DNA of 64,000 bases from an uncultured Oscillospiraceae bacterium (GCA_947625045.1 CANQMW010000007.1:49472-113471); one strand, 5' to 3'; shown: positions 17,049 to 26,839, counted from the stretch's first letter. The notes: generated from the sequence alone by a model not told the origin. Numbers and translations: made by a program.

Positions 17049-17960
17049 ATGGAGCAAATGTGCCCCACATGGGATGCTGCGGAACTCTTCGCGTTGCATC
17101 GCAAGACATACGAAAATTTTTTTGTCCAAGTCAATGAACGCGGCGTCTTGGAAAGGAGCCAAAAACGGCATGCTGAGGTATCTTCCATGCTGTGCGATAT
17201 CCTGAAAAATAAAGCGGTCGCTACGTTGACACAGAGGCAATCGGCAGGGTCTGTCTGTACAGGGCCTGATATCAGCGCACCGTTTCAGCTGTTCATGTTC
17301 TTACATGATATCTTTTTAAACTCTATCAAATGGGAAACAAAGACCGCGCTGTTCCAGCACCGCAATATTTCGCCGCTCGATGTTTATGAGATCGCCTTTG
17401 AGATGTTCGTAATACAATGGCGGAATGATAAGGAACAATGCCCTTTTGCCTGGATATGCTGGCAGAACGATTGCAGACTGGCCGATTTCAAGGGTTCGCT
17501 GCCCGCGCTGGGCCGGGTCGTACTGTTTTTCCCGTATAGCATCAACGAGACGATGAAGCACTTTGCCAGCCAAGAAGATGTGAAAGTTTTTGAAAGCCAA
17601 GAATATGAACAATATTTTATCCGGCTTTCAGAGGGTAACCGACTACCTGCCATCAGCAACGGCTTCACCAAGAATAATATACGAGAACTTAACATAAATT
17701 TCCATGTTTTGGAAAGTAATCAGGCCCTGTGTTTGGCAATTGGCAGATGCGCTGAAACTCTTCCGTTCCGAGATATCCCCACAGATCAGGGCGCCGCCGC
17801 AGAGGATGTTATTACGATGTATGATCTCATTGACAGGCAGCAGGAAGTTACCGGCTTGGGATCTGAGGCCGGATTCAAGGACGATTCAAACGTGATCGCT
17901 TTCTGGAAGCTATTATATAAGCTTGTTGTAAATATCAACACGTCAGGGGCAGATGTATGA
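17049..17960 (+). CDS. Unknown soluble protein, middle gene of cassette
   Basis: 303 residues, no signal peptide or membrane segment. It is rich in aromatic residues, with segments such as FQLFMFLHDIFLNSIKWETKTALF, CPFAWICWQNDCRLADF and GRVVLFFPYSINETMKHF; the last reads like a Rossmann-type strand-loop. I see no catalytic motif I can name. Its stop overlaps the next start by 4 nt (ATGA), so it is translationally coupled to the HExxH protein gene and probably forms a complex with it. Confidence 0.65.
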   Translation: MEQMCPTWDAAELFALHRKTYENFFVQVNERGVLERSQKRHAEVSSMLCDILKNKAVATLTQRQSAGSVCTGPDISAPFQLFMFLHDIFLNSIKWETKTALFQHRNISPLDVYEIAFEMFVIQWRNDKEQCPFAWICWQNDCRLADFKGSLPALGRVVLFFPYSINETMKHFASQEDVKVFESQEYEQYFIRLSEGNRLPAISNGFTKNNIRELNINFHVLESNQALCLAIGRCAETLPFRDIPTDQGAAAEDVITMYDLIDRQQEVTGLGSEAGFKDDSNVIAFWKLLYKLVVNINTSGADV

Positions 17961-20560
17961 ACGAAACAGAAAAATTGTGCCGGGATGTCCGCACGTTACT
18001 CCTTTATAAGATCCACAGCAGGCATCATGCGGAATACGAAAAGATTTGTGAGCCCGACAAGGATCATGGTGACAAGCAGAATTACTTCACTGTAGGGAGC
18101 TTTGACGCATTATCTACCTATCGATTGTTTTCTCTTGATGACTCAATCAACGCCGACTGGATAGAAACACTTTCAGAAGATAAAAAAACAATCTTTAAGT
18201 CCATTACGGCAAATGTAAGCTATCATCCGGTCCATATCGTGGCCAATATTGATGGCACAGACCGACCCAAGGCAACGCTCGATCGGTTCTGGAGTCCGGA
18301 GACGGCGGTACAGTTTCCTTTTTTGATCGTGACTTTCGTTTACGGAGCCGCACACAGCAGTGACAAGTCATACGAGGATCAGCTATGGGGCGACCTATCC
18401 AAGGTTGCCAATAATCAAAAATGCTGTTTTGTGGTGTATAACTCAGTCAACCTCTGCGACCTCGTGGTCCTTTGGCGCACGAACGATATCGCAGATACGC
18501 TGAGACTGTCTATGGCAATCACGGACAACAACGCGGCACGTAAGACCTATTCCTTTGTCAACATTCCTCTAGCCCAAGGCAACATGACGCCCGAAGCCGA
18601 AACGTTGCTACAAAAGCAGGGGGAGTTCCCAATTTGCATCCATGGCTCCATATGCGACAGTGAAAAGTTTTATCAGGACGTGAAGAAGCCGCTGATAGAT
18701 GATAAGCGCGGGGCTATCCATGGGGCAAACTGCCAGATCAGCTTTGGCGAAAATGATTTTTTGATTAACGCGAAAATAGGAGGGCCGCAGTTCTATAGCC
18801 TTCTGAAATATTTCCTGGAAAAGTCTGAACAGGTCGACGCAGCCTGCTGGAATATCTACACCGAGTTTCAGCAACCGTACTTGGATCCGAGCAAAATCTT
18901 GAAATTCCCTTCCTTGAAAAGCGATCAGACGAGTGATAAAAAGCTGCTTCCACAGGATATACTTTCAAATGAATATAAGCAGTATCTTAAAACCTATAAA
19001 GATATGCATGACCAGCAGTACCCTTGGGCAGACGCCTTTCTGGAACTTACCAATATTCATGCGCACATCGATAAATTGCCTATCTTACACGGCCCGTCTT
19101 ATTTAGTTTGGGGTTGCCTTAATGTTGCAAATCAGTATTTTTGCGGCGATATTAAAGATTATCCCAGAGGTGAGAAATTAGATATAATGCTCAAGAAAAG
19201 CCAACTCAGCATTGAGCATTTTGTGCGCGCGTGGAACCAATTAACAGACCAGATCACAAAGGTCGATGACGTGATTTTTCATCGGCTCGGTACTACCACC
19301 GCGATTTATAATACGCTTTCAGAGTCTCTCCTGGAGTTGTATCACCTCTTTCTTAGTGAGACCTCCGGTGCGCTCATCGATTCAGACGGGCGCAGTCCGG
19401 AAGAAAAAGCCCACAGCTTTTTGCTTTCGCCAACACTCAGTCAGGAAATGCGAATCTCTGAAATGTTTTCCATTATGCCCACGAGACAGAGCGAGAAACA
19501 GGTATACATTATCGAATTTCCGCTGGACTATCTTTATAAGCCTGGAAAATTTGTCGTGCAGTTGGCGCACGAGTGCCTGCATATATTTGGGCAGGAGATC
19601 CGCCTTCGGGATATACGCCTGAAATTGATGGTAGGGTTCATAGTTTCTGAAATAATCAGCACATTTGAAGATTTGGCTGACCCAACGCATTTGACATTTG
19701 TTTTGAACAAGAAATTTATGGATGCGATGCAGAGTTTTCAGGACGATTCCAATCGCTTCTATATGGCGAATGCCATCAATAATATCAAACGAATTCTAAA
19801 AGAACAGATTCTGACAGGCAATACATATCGTGCCTTGTGTCAATCAGCGTCTGCCTTGGATTATTCAATTCATGATTTCACGGCTATTGAGCGCTGGTCT
19901 CAACTCGCAAGAAATTTAGAAAGAAAAGGCAGCCACGAGGATGAGATCTTTTTCGATGAGAAAGTGGATGCCTGTGCATATTTCTTTAAAGAATGCTACG
20001 CGGACGTTATGTCCATCAAACTGATCCGCTTTTCTCTGGACGCCTATCTCCAGTCATTTTCGGTGGATCCTGTGGTAAAGGAGTCCCCCAATGAACCTAT
20101 GGCGGTGCAGTTTATCCAGCGGCTCGCTATTGTTATTACAGCAGGGATGAAAAAAGGTATTCTGAGAAAAGAAGAGGACACAGAGGTTACTATAGCCGAT
20201 ATTCAGCGCAGTTTGGATAAAGCACCCTTCGGGCGAGAGTTGGGCGGATGCATTTTTAAGTGTTTTTGCATCCTTTTCTTTGAAAGAAATGCGTCAGATG
20301 ACTGGCCTCCGCAAGATTCTAAGGCCTTTTTTTCGATTTACTCGTTGCGCAGGGTAATCAAATATCTGGAATTGACTTTGGATGAAGCAGAAACCAAGGA
20401 TAAAGCAGAAACCGAAGGTAGCAAGTTCGAGGGTGTAAGAGATCTCTATAGAACGATTATTTATAGAGGTGATTTCTTCGGCGATGAATATTATAAACGA
20501 ATCATGGCATATCACAGAGAAATTGCTGAGCGCGTGAAGAATCCCGAAGCCCTGAGATGA
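17957..20560 (+). CDS. Large HExxH-containing protein, putative zinc metalloprotease
   Basis: 867 residues, cytosolic by sequence. A zincin-type motif HECLH sits at 538-542 in a helix (GKFVVQLAHECLHIFGQEI). An ECYAD segment (679-683) about 140 residues downstream is a plausible third-ligand helix (Glu679). The N-terminal half (40-290) is an alpha/beta region with FPFLIVTFVYGAAHSSD and CCFVVYNSVNLCDLVVLW and no known motif. The middle part is helical. It is the last gene of a tight cassette with a membrane protein and an unknown protein. Proteolysis of a host or invader protein is plausible; the motif alone does not prove activity. Confidence 0.7.
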   Translation: MNETEKLCRDVRTLLLYKIHSRHHAEYEKICEPDKDHGDKQNYFTVGSFDALSTYRLFSLDDSINADWIETLSEDKKTIFKSITANVSYHPVHIVANIDGTDRPKATLDRFWSPETAVQFPFLIVTFVYGAAHSSDKSYEDQLWGDLSKVANNQKCCFVVYNSVNLCDLVVLWRTNDIADTLRLSMAITDNNAARKTYSFVNIPLAQGNMTPEAETLLQKQGEFPICIHGSICDSEKFYQDVKKPLIDDKRGAIHGANCQISFGENDFLINAKIGGPQFYSLLKYFLEKSEQVDAACWNIYTEFQQPYLDPSKILKFPSLKSDQTSDKKLLPQDILSNEYKQYLKTYKDMHDQQYPWADAFLELTNIHAHIDKLPILHGPSYLVWGCLNVANQYFCGDIKDYPRGEKLDIMLKKSQLSIEHFVRAWNQLTDQITKVDDVIFHRLGTTTAIYNTLSESLLELYHLFLSETSGALIDSDGRSPEEKAHSFLLSPTLSQEMRISEMFSIMPTRQSEKQVYIIEFPLDYLYKPGKFVVQLAHECLHIFGQEIRLRDIRLKLMVGFIVSEIISTFEDLADPTHLTFVLNKKFMDAMQSFQDDSNRFYMANAINNIKRILKEQILTGNTYRALCQSASALDYSIHDFTAIERWSQLARNLERKGSHEDEIFFDEKVDACAYFFKECYADVMSIKLIRFSLDAYLQSFSVDPVVKESPNEPMAVQFIQRLAIVITAGMKKGILRKEEDTEVTIADIQRSLDKAPFGRELGGCIFKCFCILFFERNASDDWPPQDSKAFFSIYSLRRVIKYLELTLDEAETKDKAETEGSKFEGVRDLYRTIIYRGDFFGDEYYKRIMAYHREIAERVKNPEALR

Positions 20561-20580
20561 GTTATCTGGATATGATACGA

Positions 20581-20618
20581 CCCCCATAGAGATGAAAGCA
20601 GAAGCATCGCTATGGGGG
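20581..20618 (+). terminator. Hairpin ending the HExxH cassette
   Basis: Perfect 9-bp stem (20581-20589 with 20610-20618, 20-nt loop), 20 nt after the stop codon. No T tract follows, so efficiency is uncertain. Confidence 0.45.
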
Positions 20619-20744
20619 GCATATATTAGGGAAAGAGAATGTTGCATGAAGAATAGGTGTAACAGATAGGAATCATGGAACCGTTGCAACTGAGGGTAAT
20701 GTCAAGGAATATGCGCAAAAATAGTTCACTGTCGGCAGGTAAGC

Positions 20745-21932
20745 TCAGCAGGCAATAGCGGCGGATTCCTCCATGGTCTCCAAGTGCTTCATGTTCATGT
20801 ATTTCTTATTGCCCCACTGGGTGCCGGCAACGTGACGTAGGTGGGCACAGACAAGCATGAGAGCGGAGTTCCCGTCCGGGAAGCAGCCAACCACTCTCGT
20901 CCTCCGACGGATCTCACGGTTGAGCCGCTCCAAGACGTTGTTCGTTCGAATGCGTGTCCAGTGCTCGGAGGGGAAGTCAGTGTAGGTCAATGTTTCCTCC
21001 ACGCCATCCTCTATACTCTTGGCAACCTCAGGCAGCCGCATGGCCCGGAGCATATCCGCCACCTCTTTTGCCTTCTTCCGGCAGGCGGCCTTGCTTTCCT
21101 GGGCATGGATCGCTTTGAGCATCCTGGCTACTGTCTTCATCTTGGATCTGGGAATGACAGGGAAAACGTTCCGGTAAAAGTGGATGGTGCAGCGCTGGTA
21201 CTTGGCATCTGGGTATACTTCGCCTACGGCCTCCAGCATCCCCAAGCACTTGTCCACAATAATTATTGTCACACCGTCCAGCCCACGACTGCGGAGCCAC
21301 TGGAAGAAACTCACCCGGCTGGAACTGTCCTCTTTCATCCCCTCAGCAGCACCCAGAACCTCACGGTAAACATCTTCGTTGACTGCAATGGCGACCAGAA
21401 TGGCTGCGTTTTCATATTCTCCGCCCCGGTTCCGGGGCAGATAAATCCCATCCACATACATATGGATACTTCCCACCCTGCAGCGGACGATTCCGCCAGT
21501 CCTCGATATGCACATATGCTTTCTTGTTCAACTCGCTGATGGTGGACGGCGAGGCCTTCGTTCCCCAGAGGGCTTCCGTTATATCCTTCACCCGGCGTAC
21601 AGAGACACCTGCCAGATACATCTCTATGAGCGCTTCCTCCACGCTGCTCTCCCGCCGACGGTACCGCTCTATAATGGCTGTCTCAAAGGAAACGCCCTTG
21701 AGGCGCGGCACATGCAAAGTGACATTGCCGGAGGTCGTAGTAAGATTTCTGTCATAATGGCCGCTGCGGTAGCCTTGGCGGGCCTCGCTGCGCTCATACC
21801 GGGCCGCCTGGGTCAGCTTCTCGGCTTCTGCCTCCAGCAGTTCGTTGAGCGTTTCTTCCACACTCCTGCGGACCAATTCTTTAATCTGCCCTTGATTACT
21901 TCCTCGTTCATCTGTACAATCTTCTCGGACAT
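20745..21932 (-). pseudogene. IS256-family transposase with two frameshifts
   Basis: Mutator-type transposase read from the ATG at 21932 (GGAGA upstream, MSEKIVQMNEE). Frame one breaks after VIKG because one G appears to be missing. Frame two (21412-21876) carries the HTH and N-terminal domain up to WRNRPLQGG. Frame three (20745-21515) carries the catalytic core: YVDGIYLPRNRGGE (first Asp), IIIVDKCLGMLEAV (second Asp), CTIHFYRN and WTRIRTNNVLERLNREIRRRTRVVG (Glu). No intact product is expected. Confidence 0.88.
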
Positions 21933-22624
21933 GGTTTGCTTTCTCCTTTCAAGAATGTTTGGTATGGGAACCTCATTCAACCAGAGACTGCAAACTGTGT
22001 CTCTATTTGGGCCTATTCCTTTTTGCGCATCTTATTCTACACTACCCAACTGAGCAGGGAGATCGTTGGGTTACTAACATGTTAATTCGAGTGTGTCTTT
22101 TACTCCAATCTTATTACGTCCAGTTCAGCGTCCACACCCTCTGTGAGTCGCAGGAGGCTCACAGGGCTTTTCACAACCACATTCTGTGAAATAAGTAGAC
22201 AATACATGGTACCTCATGCACGCCCGGAAATCGGTGAAAATGTCCGGGAAAGATACGAAGAAAGCCGGCAGGTCTTTGATCCAGATAAGATCTGCACCAT
22301 CCTTGTCCAGCAAGACAAGAAGGCAAGCAAGCGATTCTTGACATCCATCATGCAAGACATGTACCTGGTCGATTGTTGTTTCATTTTCCAAGGGAAGCTC
22401 AGTAACTACCTTACCGTCCAGCGGAACAGAAAAATTGAAGCTGATGCTCTTGATTCGGCAGCAGTCTTCGCGCTTTTCGGGATATAGCGCAATCTTTTCG
22501 ATGAAAGCCCATCATAAACTCTTTTCACTCCGCTTCGGCAGCCGCTTTATAAACTTCGTTAAAGGCTAACAATAGCTACATACATTTTTCCACAACATCC
22601 TAAACTGTTGATGCGTAAATGATA
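21933..22624. other. Gene-poor stretch between IS256 remnant and TrpF-like operon
   Basis: About 690 bp. Open frames occur on both strands. The best (22143-22487 plus, ending LTVQRNRKIEADALDSAAVFALFGI) has protein-like composition but no start with a usable ribosome binding site; it may be the tail of a lost gene. No terminator or repeat was recognised. Confidence 0.35.
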
Positions 22625-23278
22625 TTACTCTGAATAAGTATGAACTGCATCAACAAAAGCTCGTATTTTCCCTGTATCCTTAATATGCTTTTCACGCTCA
22701 ACACCACTTTGAACATCAACAGCAAATGGATGAGTTTTTGATATCGTCAATTGTACATTATCAGGATTTAATCCTCCTGCAATAAAATAATCGAGATGCG
22801 AACAATATTTAACAATTTGCGCAATAGCATCATCCGAAATAGGGCATCCAGTTCCACCTTCTATAAAAGAATCAAATAAAAGATAATCTGCAATCTCACC
22901 CATCTGTCGGGCTAACAAGAAGTCACACTCATCAGCTTGAAACACCGCTATGATACCGACATCTCTATTACCTTCTCTGCGCACATGCTGTTTTAGCTCT
23001 TTTACAAAATCTACAGTTGCGTTAAAATGTAGTTGCACATAATCAAATTGTACGGCGCAAATAATACGGGTGAGTTCTTCAATATCGTCTATTTTCGTGA
23101 CAAATACGACGGGCATAGTGCCAGATGCACTTTTAATTGACTTAAATAATCTGATTTTTTCTTCTGTAATTGGGGAAAAAATTTGGTGTACGCCAATAAA
23201 ATCAACAGAATTCTCTAAACAAAATGTTGCTATTTCAGGACTTCTTACATCACATATTTTTACTTTTGGATACTTCAT
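22625..23278 (-). CDS. TrpF-like phosphoribosyl isomerase, diverged
   Basis: 217-residue (beta/alpha)8 protein of the phosphoribosylanthranilate isomerase family. It has KIC with catalytic Cys9, YVQLH (80-84) and LLFDS with catalytic Asp136. It also has GGTG (141-144), AGGLNPDNV (167-175) and VDVQSGVE (187-194), the last three binding the substrate phosphate in the family. The SPR Arg, which contacts the anthranilate carboxylate in known enzymes, appears as SPI (35-37) here. No other trp genes are near. It is the last gene of a five-gene AT-rich operon and overlaps the upstream stop by 4 nt. I infer an Amadori-type isomerisation of a non-anthranilate phosphoribosylamine. Confidence 0.8.
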   Translation of the reverse strand: MKYPKVKICDVRSPEIATFCLENSVDFIGVHQIFSPITEEKIRLFKSIKSASGTMPVVFVTKIDDIEELTRIICAVQFDYVQLHFNATVDFVKELKQHVRREGNRDVGIIAVFQADECDFLLARQMGEIADYLLFDSFIEGGTGCPISDDAIAQIVKYCSHLDYFIAGGLNPDNVQLTISKTHPFAVDVQSGVEREKHIKDTGKIRAFVDAVHTYSE

Positions 23279-24375
23279 TTATCCTTAACCTCCAATTTAA
23301 AACATGTTATATTCCCCACACCAATAGAATATACGGATGTATATTGAAAACCCTTTACATGACATATCTCAATATTAACCAGTTGTGGTGCTATATTTTT
23401 AAGACGTAGAAGTTCAAAATAGGCAACAGGGACAAAGATTTTTGACCCGAAGGGAGCCACTAAGTAAGTTTGTTTCATTGCACTTCCAGGAGTAGTTTCC
23501 TCCTGCTTCTTGATGCTATCTAAATTAAAACATTCATTCTTAAAATAGTCATCCAATTCTTTAATTGCATCTTGTAATGAGCAATAAAAGTAATTATTAT
23601 AAGCTTCTCGATCTAACAAGCTTTGATTTGCACGCATAATTTCTAGTGAACTATTATATTCTGTAGCATGAATTGGAAAATATATATTATAACTAGGACT
23701 TCTATTTAAATTATCTAAACTATCACAAAGTAATTTACCTTCATGGCCAGTTCTACTGGGAAAAATAACTGCATGAATAGATTGGTCATTATCAAATCGA
23801 AGTGGCTTTCCACTGAACATGCCCTTTAGAATTCCAACATCCTGAGCATAATGGACTTTTGAATATGCCTTTGATTGAGCATAAGCAAAAAAGATTTTTC
23901 CGACCTTTTGAGCAATTGATGTCTGAATATGTTCGCATAGGTGAAAAACTATTGACCTAGGCATCGTGCTAATATCAAACAGCACATCTGCAGGTTTTTC
24001 CTTGAAAAAAGACTCACTTAGTGTATACTCCAGTAGAGTTCTCAAAGCATTTGATGAAAAATCATTTGGATAATCGAGCCATTCAATATTTTCATCAGCA
24101 ATATTAAGAGTCGACGATACCTTTTTTATATTTGACTCCTTCAAATCCTCAAGAATTAAATCGTTATTCTTTTTGTTTTTAAGGCAAATCATTAAATAAT
24201 GAATTGGTCTAGTGATATTCTTAGCGAAACAATTGATACTTTGTGCTATGGCTTGTGAACGATCTTCATAGTTTGGACAAAGCACAATAACCAATGGAGT
24301 ATCCGTATTTTCTAATGTTATCCTTTCAATAGAGGAATAATTAATAACCGAACTATCATTTTGTGTTATATTCAT
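23275..24375 (-). CDS. Unknown operon protein with YEDRS and FDISTMPR motifs
   Basis: 366 residues from the ATG at 24375, which overlaps the upstream stop (ATGA) and has GGGGGAT before it; the frame extends to 24447. An N-terminal alpha/beta domain carries LVIVLCPNYEDRS (28-40) and DVLFDISTMPR (130-140). Both lie at strand ends and look like a conserved active or binding site. The C-terminal half contains SRTGHEGKLLCDSLD and YLVAPFGSKIFVPVAYFEL. No membrane segment or known catalytic triad was recognised. Its coupling to PRTase-like, HAD and TrpF-like genes suggests participation in the same nucleotide-type pathway or an effector role. Confidence 0.65.
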   Translation of the reverse strand: MNITQNDSSVINYSSIERITLENTDTPLVIVLCPNYEDRSQAIAQSINCFAKNITRPIHYLMICLKNKKNNDLILEDLKESNIKKVSSTLNIADENIEWLDYPNDFSSNALRTLLEYTLSESFFKEKPADVLFDISTMPRSIVFHLCEHIQTSIAQKVGKIFFAYAQSKAYSKVHYAQDVGILKGMFSGKPLRFDNDQSIHAVIFPSRTGHEGKLLCDSLDNLNRSPSYNIYFPIHATEYNSSLEIMRANQSLLDREAYNNYFYCSLQDAIKELDDYFKNECFNLDSIKKQEETTPGSAMKQTYLVAPFGSKIFVPVAYFELLRLKNIAPQLVNIEICHVKGFQYTSVYSIGVGNITCFKLEVKDK

Positions 24376-25406
24376 TTTGAATATCCCCCAATTCTTGATA
24401 GTACACGTGGGAAAGGTGGCATATAAAAACCATCTTTTTGGTACCATAGCAATGGCAATGAGTCAGATGGACAGTTTTCAGATGAAACAAATGTAATACC
24501 ACAATCCTTAAAGCCAAACGTCATTGTTTTATCTCCACCACTATGTTCTTTATGGTCCGCAAGCAGTGGGTCATTTTTGTATTCATCCCGATTTGCAAGC
24601 CACTTACACGCTTCTACAACACCTGCATACGTTTCCTCATTATTAAATAGGACGCACTCATTCCATCGCTTAATGTTTTTGGTAATTACGAAACGACTAT
24701 CCAAAAGAAGTCCGTAATCAATCTCCAATATACCATCTGCAATCGCTTGAGCGAATTTTTCACGTATTACGTTCAAGGCTATATCTGTAAGTGTTCTGAT
24801 TAACAAAACTACCTTTTTGGGTTTAGAGCCTGTATCATTTGACAATTCGAGCAGCCTTTCTAAATCTGAACATAAGGATGTCCCACTCAACGAATTATCG
24901 ACTAAAACTATCCAATAATCACGGTTCAAGAATGCTGTTACATCTTCAATTTGATCAACATTACTGTGCTTTAAGTTAATATAGGCAGTCTTTACAAAGG
25001 ATGATACTTGCTGTGTCCTTTGAAAGGTCTGTTTATCTAAACGGCCATGGACATGATTCGCTCGGAGAAATTCGTTTACTATTCCAGTCGGATCTTGCTC
25101 AAGGATAAGACACTGCTGTCCTAAATTTTTCCAATCAATCTCATATCTAAATAAGAGACTATTAAGAAGATGTTGTAACACTGATTTAGAAAATGCGTTC
25201 GGAAAATATATAGTATTAGCAAAAAGTGCTAAAGCATATTGTCTGTATACAGGTGGTACATATTGAAGTGAAATCTGTATCCTCTCTTGTAATGTGCTAG
25301 CATTTGAATATGGATCCATTCGCTCGATCTGAAACAGCAAATTTAATTTTGAAATGATATTTTCGTTGTCAATGAACTTTGAATCAAATCCGAAATAGCT
25401 TATCAC
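24372..25406 (-). CDS. Phosphoribosyltransferase-like protein (PRTase-CE-type)
   Basis: 344 residues. A PRPP-loop-like motif VLVDNSLSGTSLCSD lies at 167-181: strand, acidic pair replaced by DN, and an SGT turn, as in type I phosphoribosyltransferases. It is preceded by a helical N-terminal region with PPVYRQYALALFAN. The C-terminus contains FGFKDCGITFVSSENCPSDSLPLLW. The frame opens at 25451, but the GTG at 25406 has AAAGGAGT seven bases upstream and follows the HAD stop by 13 bp. It resembles PRTase-like proteins reported in bacterial conflict-system operons, by recollection and not by search. Likely transfers a phosphoribosyl group, or senses PRPP-like nucleotides. Confidence 0.7.
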   Translation of the reverse strand: MISYFGFDSKFIDNENIISKLNLLFQIERMDPYSNASTLQERIQISLQYVPPVYRQYALALFANTIYFPNAFSKSVLQHLLNSLLFRYEIDWKNLGQQCLILEQDPTGIVNEFLRANHVHGRLDKQTFQRTQQVSSFVKTAYINLKHSNVDQIEDVTAFLNRDYWIVLVDNSLSGTSLCSDLERLLELSNDTGSKPKKVVLLIRTLTDIALNVIREKFAQAIADGILEIDYGLLLDSRFVITKNIKRWNECVLFNNEETYAGVVEACKWLANRDEYKNDPLLADHKEHSGGDKTMTFGFKDCGITFVSSENCPSDSLPLLWYQKDGFYMPPFPRVLSRIGGYSK

Positions 25407-25419
25407 CTGCGTCACTCCT

Positions 25420-26220
25420 TTACATCCTAATAATATCTTTAATTTCAGCAAACTCAGTTATTGTATATTGCGGAACTATACGGCGCCCTCTTACCCTTTG
25501 AGATCGCGTCCAAGGAGTAATTGAACTCAAAAGGTGTCTACTCTTCTGAGAATAACTCATTCCATATTGAGCCCAAATTCCATTAACACCTGCGATATTT
25601 GCTGTCCGAATATCTTTGTTTTTACTATCACCAACAACATAAACATCCTCTTTACTTATATGATAATCTTTCATTATTTCGTCAAGTATAAACGTATTCG
25701 GCTTAATTTGGTCTGCTGATAAAGTTATCATTTGTTTGCACAGCACACTTCTCCCTTTATCAGCTGGTTCATCCTCCATAACATAAATTCTTTCAAATGA
25801 GTCAATAATATCCAAATGTTTTAATCGAAAGTTAATCCAAAATGCACGCCCGTCAGAAAATGCAAATAACAAAATATTTCTTTCTTTTGCCCATTCAAGG
25901 GTTTCCAGCACAGTTGGAAACAATGTTAAATTATCAGCGAAGACTTTAAGGAATAAAGCTGTTGATTTTTCGTTAATATCCATGATTTCGGTATCCGTAA
26001 GATTAGTCTCTGCCCAAATATCTAACTCATTTGCTGCATTTACTATTTCAACTGAACCATGTTTTTGAAATACGCTCTTAAAGCTTTCACGAATACATTT
26101 CTTCGTCATTCCAGTCCTTTTTGCAATATATGTTATTTGTGCGTCAAATCCTGGCGCATATGAATCCATCCAACAATACAAAGTATTATCTAAATCTAAA
26201 ACTAAAGCAATAGATTTCAT
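25420..26220 (-). CDS. HAD-superfamily hydrolase
   Basis: 266 residues. Motif I is LVLDLDNTLYCW (Asp9 nucleophile, Asp11), motif II is LFAFSDGRAF (Ser), a motif III Lys is around KPNTFILDEIMK, and motif IV is VYVVGDSKNKDIRTANIAG. The cap is of the C1 helical type (20-100). The ATG at 26220 has AGGAGT eight bases upstream; a TTG at 26226 is less likely. Probably a phosphatase acting on a phosphorylated sugar or nucleotide, fitting the PRTase-like and TrpF-like partners. The C-terminus has a basic SQRVRGRR stretch. Confidence 0.85.
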   Translation of the reverse strand: MKSIALVLDLDNTLYCWMDSYAPGFDAQITYIAKRTGMTKKCIRESFKSVFQKHGSVEIVNAANELDIWAETNLTDTEIMDINEKSTALFLKVFADNLTLFPTVLETLEWAKERNILLFAFSDGRAFWINFRLKHLDIIDSFERIYVMEDEPADKGRSVLCKQMITLSADQIKPNTFILDEIMKDYHISKEDVYVVGDSKNKDIRTANIAGVNGIWAQYGMSYSQKSRHLLSSITPWTRSQRVRGRRIVPQYTITEFAEIKDIIRM

Positions 26221-26233
26221 TGTCAATTACTCC

Positions 26234-26791
26234 TTATTCTTTGAGCCATACTGCAAATGGGGGAACAAGGGTCGCAGATAATACTTTTATCTCTTCAGTG
26301 GGTCCACTCTGTTCTGGTGGTTCTGTTCTTAACTTTGCAAATGATTTATTTACCCGGAAACGAAGATGCTCATTTAATGGCAAACCATCGTTTTTTCCGC
26401 CCACAACTAAATAATCAGAAAGCCTAAATGTGTTAACCTCGTGTAGATCCTTTGCTATAAATGAAAACTGTGCACCTTGAAGCTGAACAGGTGCTTTAAA
26501 ATAATGATATTCAGATCCATTAGATGAATATTGTTGAATAAATCCAATGTTCGACTTATATGCACTTTTTGTTTCTATTAGCACAATCTGAGGATATTCT
26601 CTGTAAAGTAATTCAGCCCATTGGCAGAATTGCTGCGTGGGCTTTGGTCGGCAAAACACACCAGAATATCCCCAATAGTGACAACCGTGTATTTTTTCCT
26701 CTTCTTGCTTAGATGTGATAATATCTGAAAGAGACATGCCACTATGTGGTCCGACTTTCATCACAATTATTGCCTTAGACTTGTCAATCAT
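26234..26791 (-). CDS. Unknown first gene of the PRTase/HAD/TrpF-like operon
   Basis: 185 residues with a conserved-looking N-terminus: IIVMKVGPHSGMSLSDII, then GCHYWGYSGVFCRPKPTQQF. A later strand reads YLVVGGKNDGLPLNEHLRFR. The ATG has AGGAG six bases upstream and a promoter lies directly before it. No membrane helices. The HYWGYSG and CRP blocks look like a binding site, but I cannot name the family. It ends 13 bp before the HAD start. Confidence 0.65.
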   Translation of the reverse strand: MIDKSKAIIVMKVGPHSGMSLSDIITSKQEEEKIHGCHYWGYSGVFCRPKPTQQFCQWAELLYREYPQIVLIETKSAYKSNIGFIQQYSSNGSEYHYFKAPVQLQGAQFSFIAKDLHEVNTFRLSDYLVVGGKNDGLPLNEHLRFRVNKSFAKLRTEPPEQSGPTEEIKVLSATLVPPFAVWLKE

Positions 26792-26810
26792 ATTATTGCT
26801 CCTTTCCGCT

Positions 26811-26839
26811 ATAATACCTATTTTTTCCTTGATTGACTA
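26811..26839 (-). promoter_or_regulatory. Promoter of the five-gene AT-rich operon
   Basis: On the minus strand TAGTCA (26839-26834), 17-bp spacer, TATTAT (26816-26811), ending about 20 bp before the start codon at 26791. The leader is very short. The rest of 26840-27040 holds no gene I can support. Confidence 0.5.
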
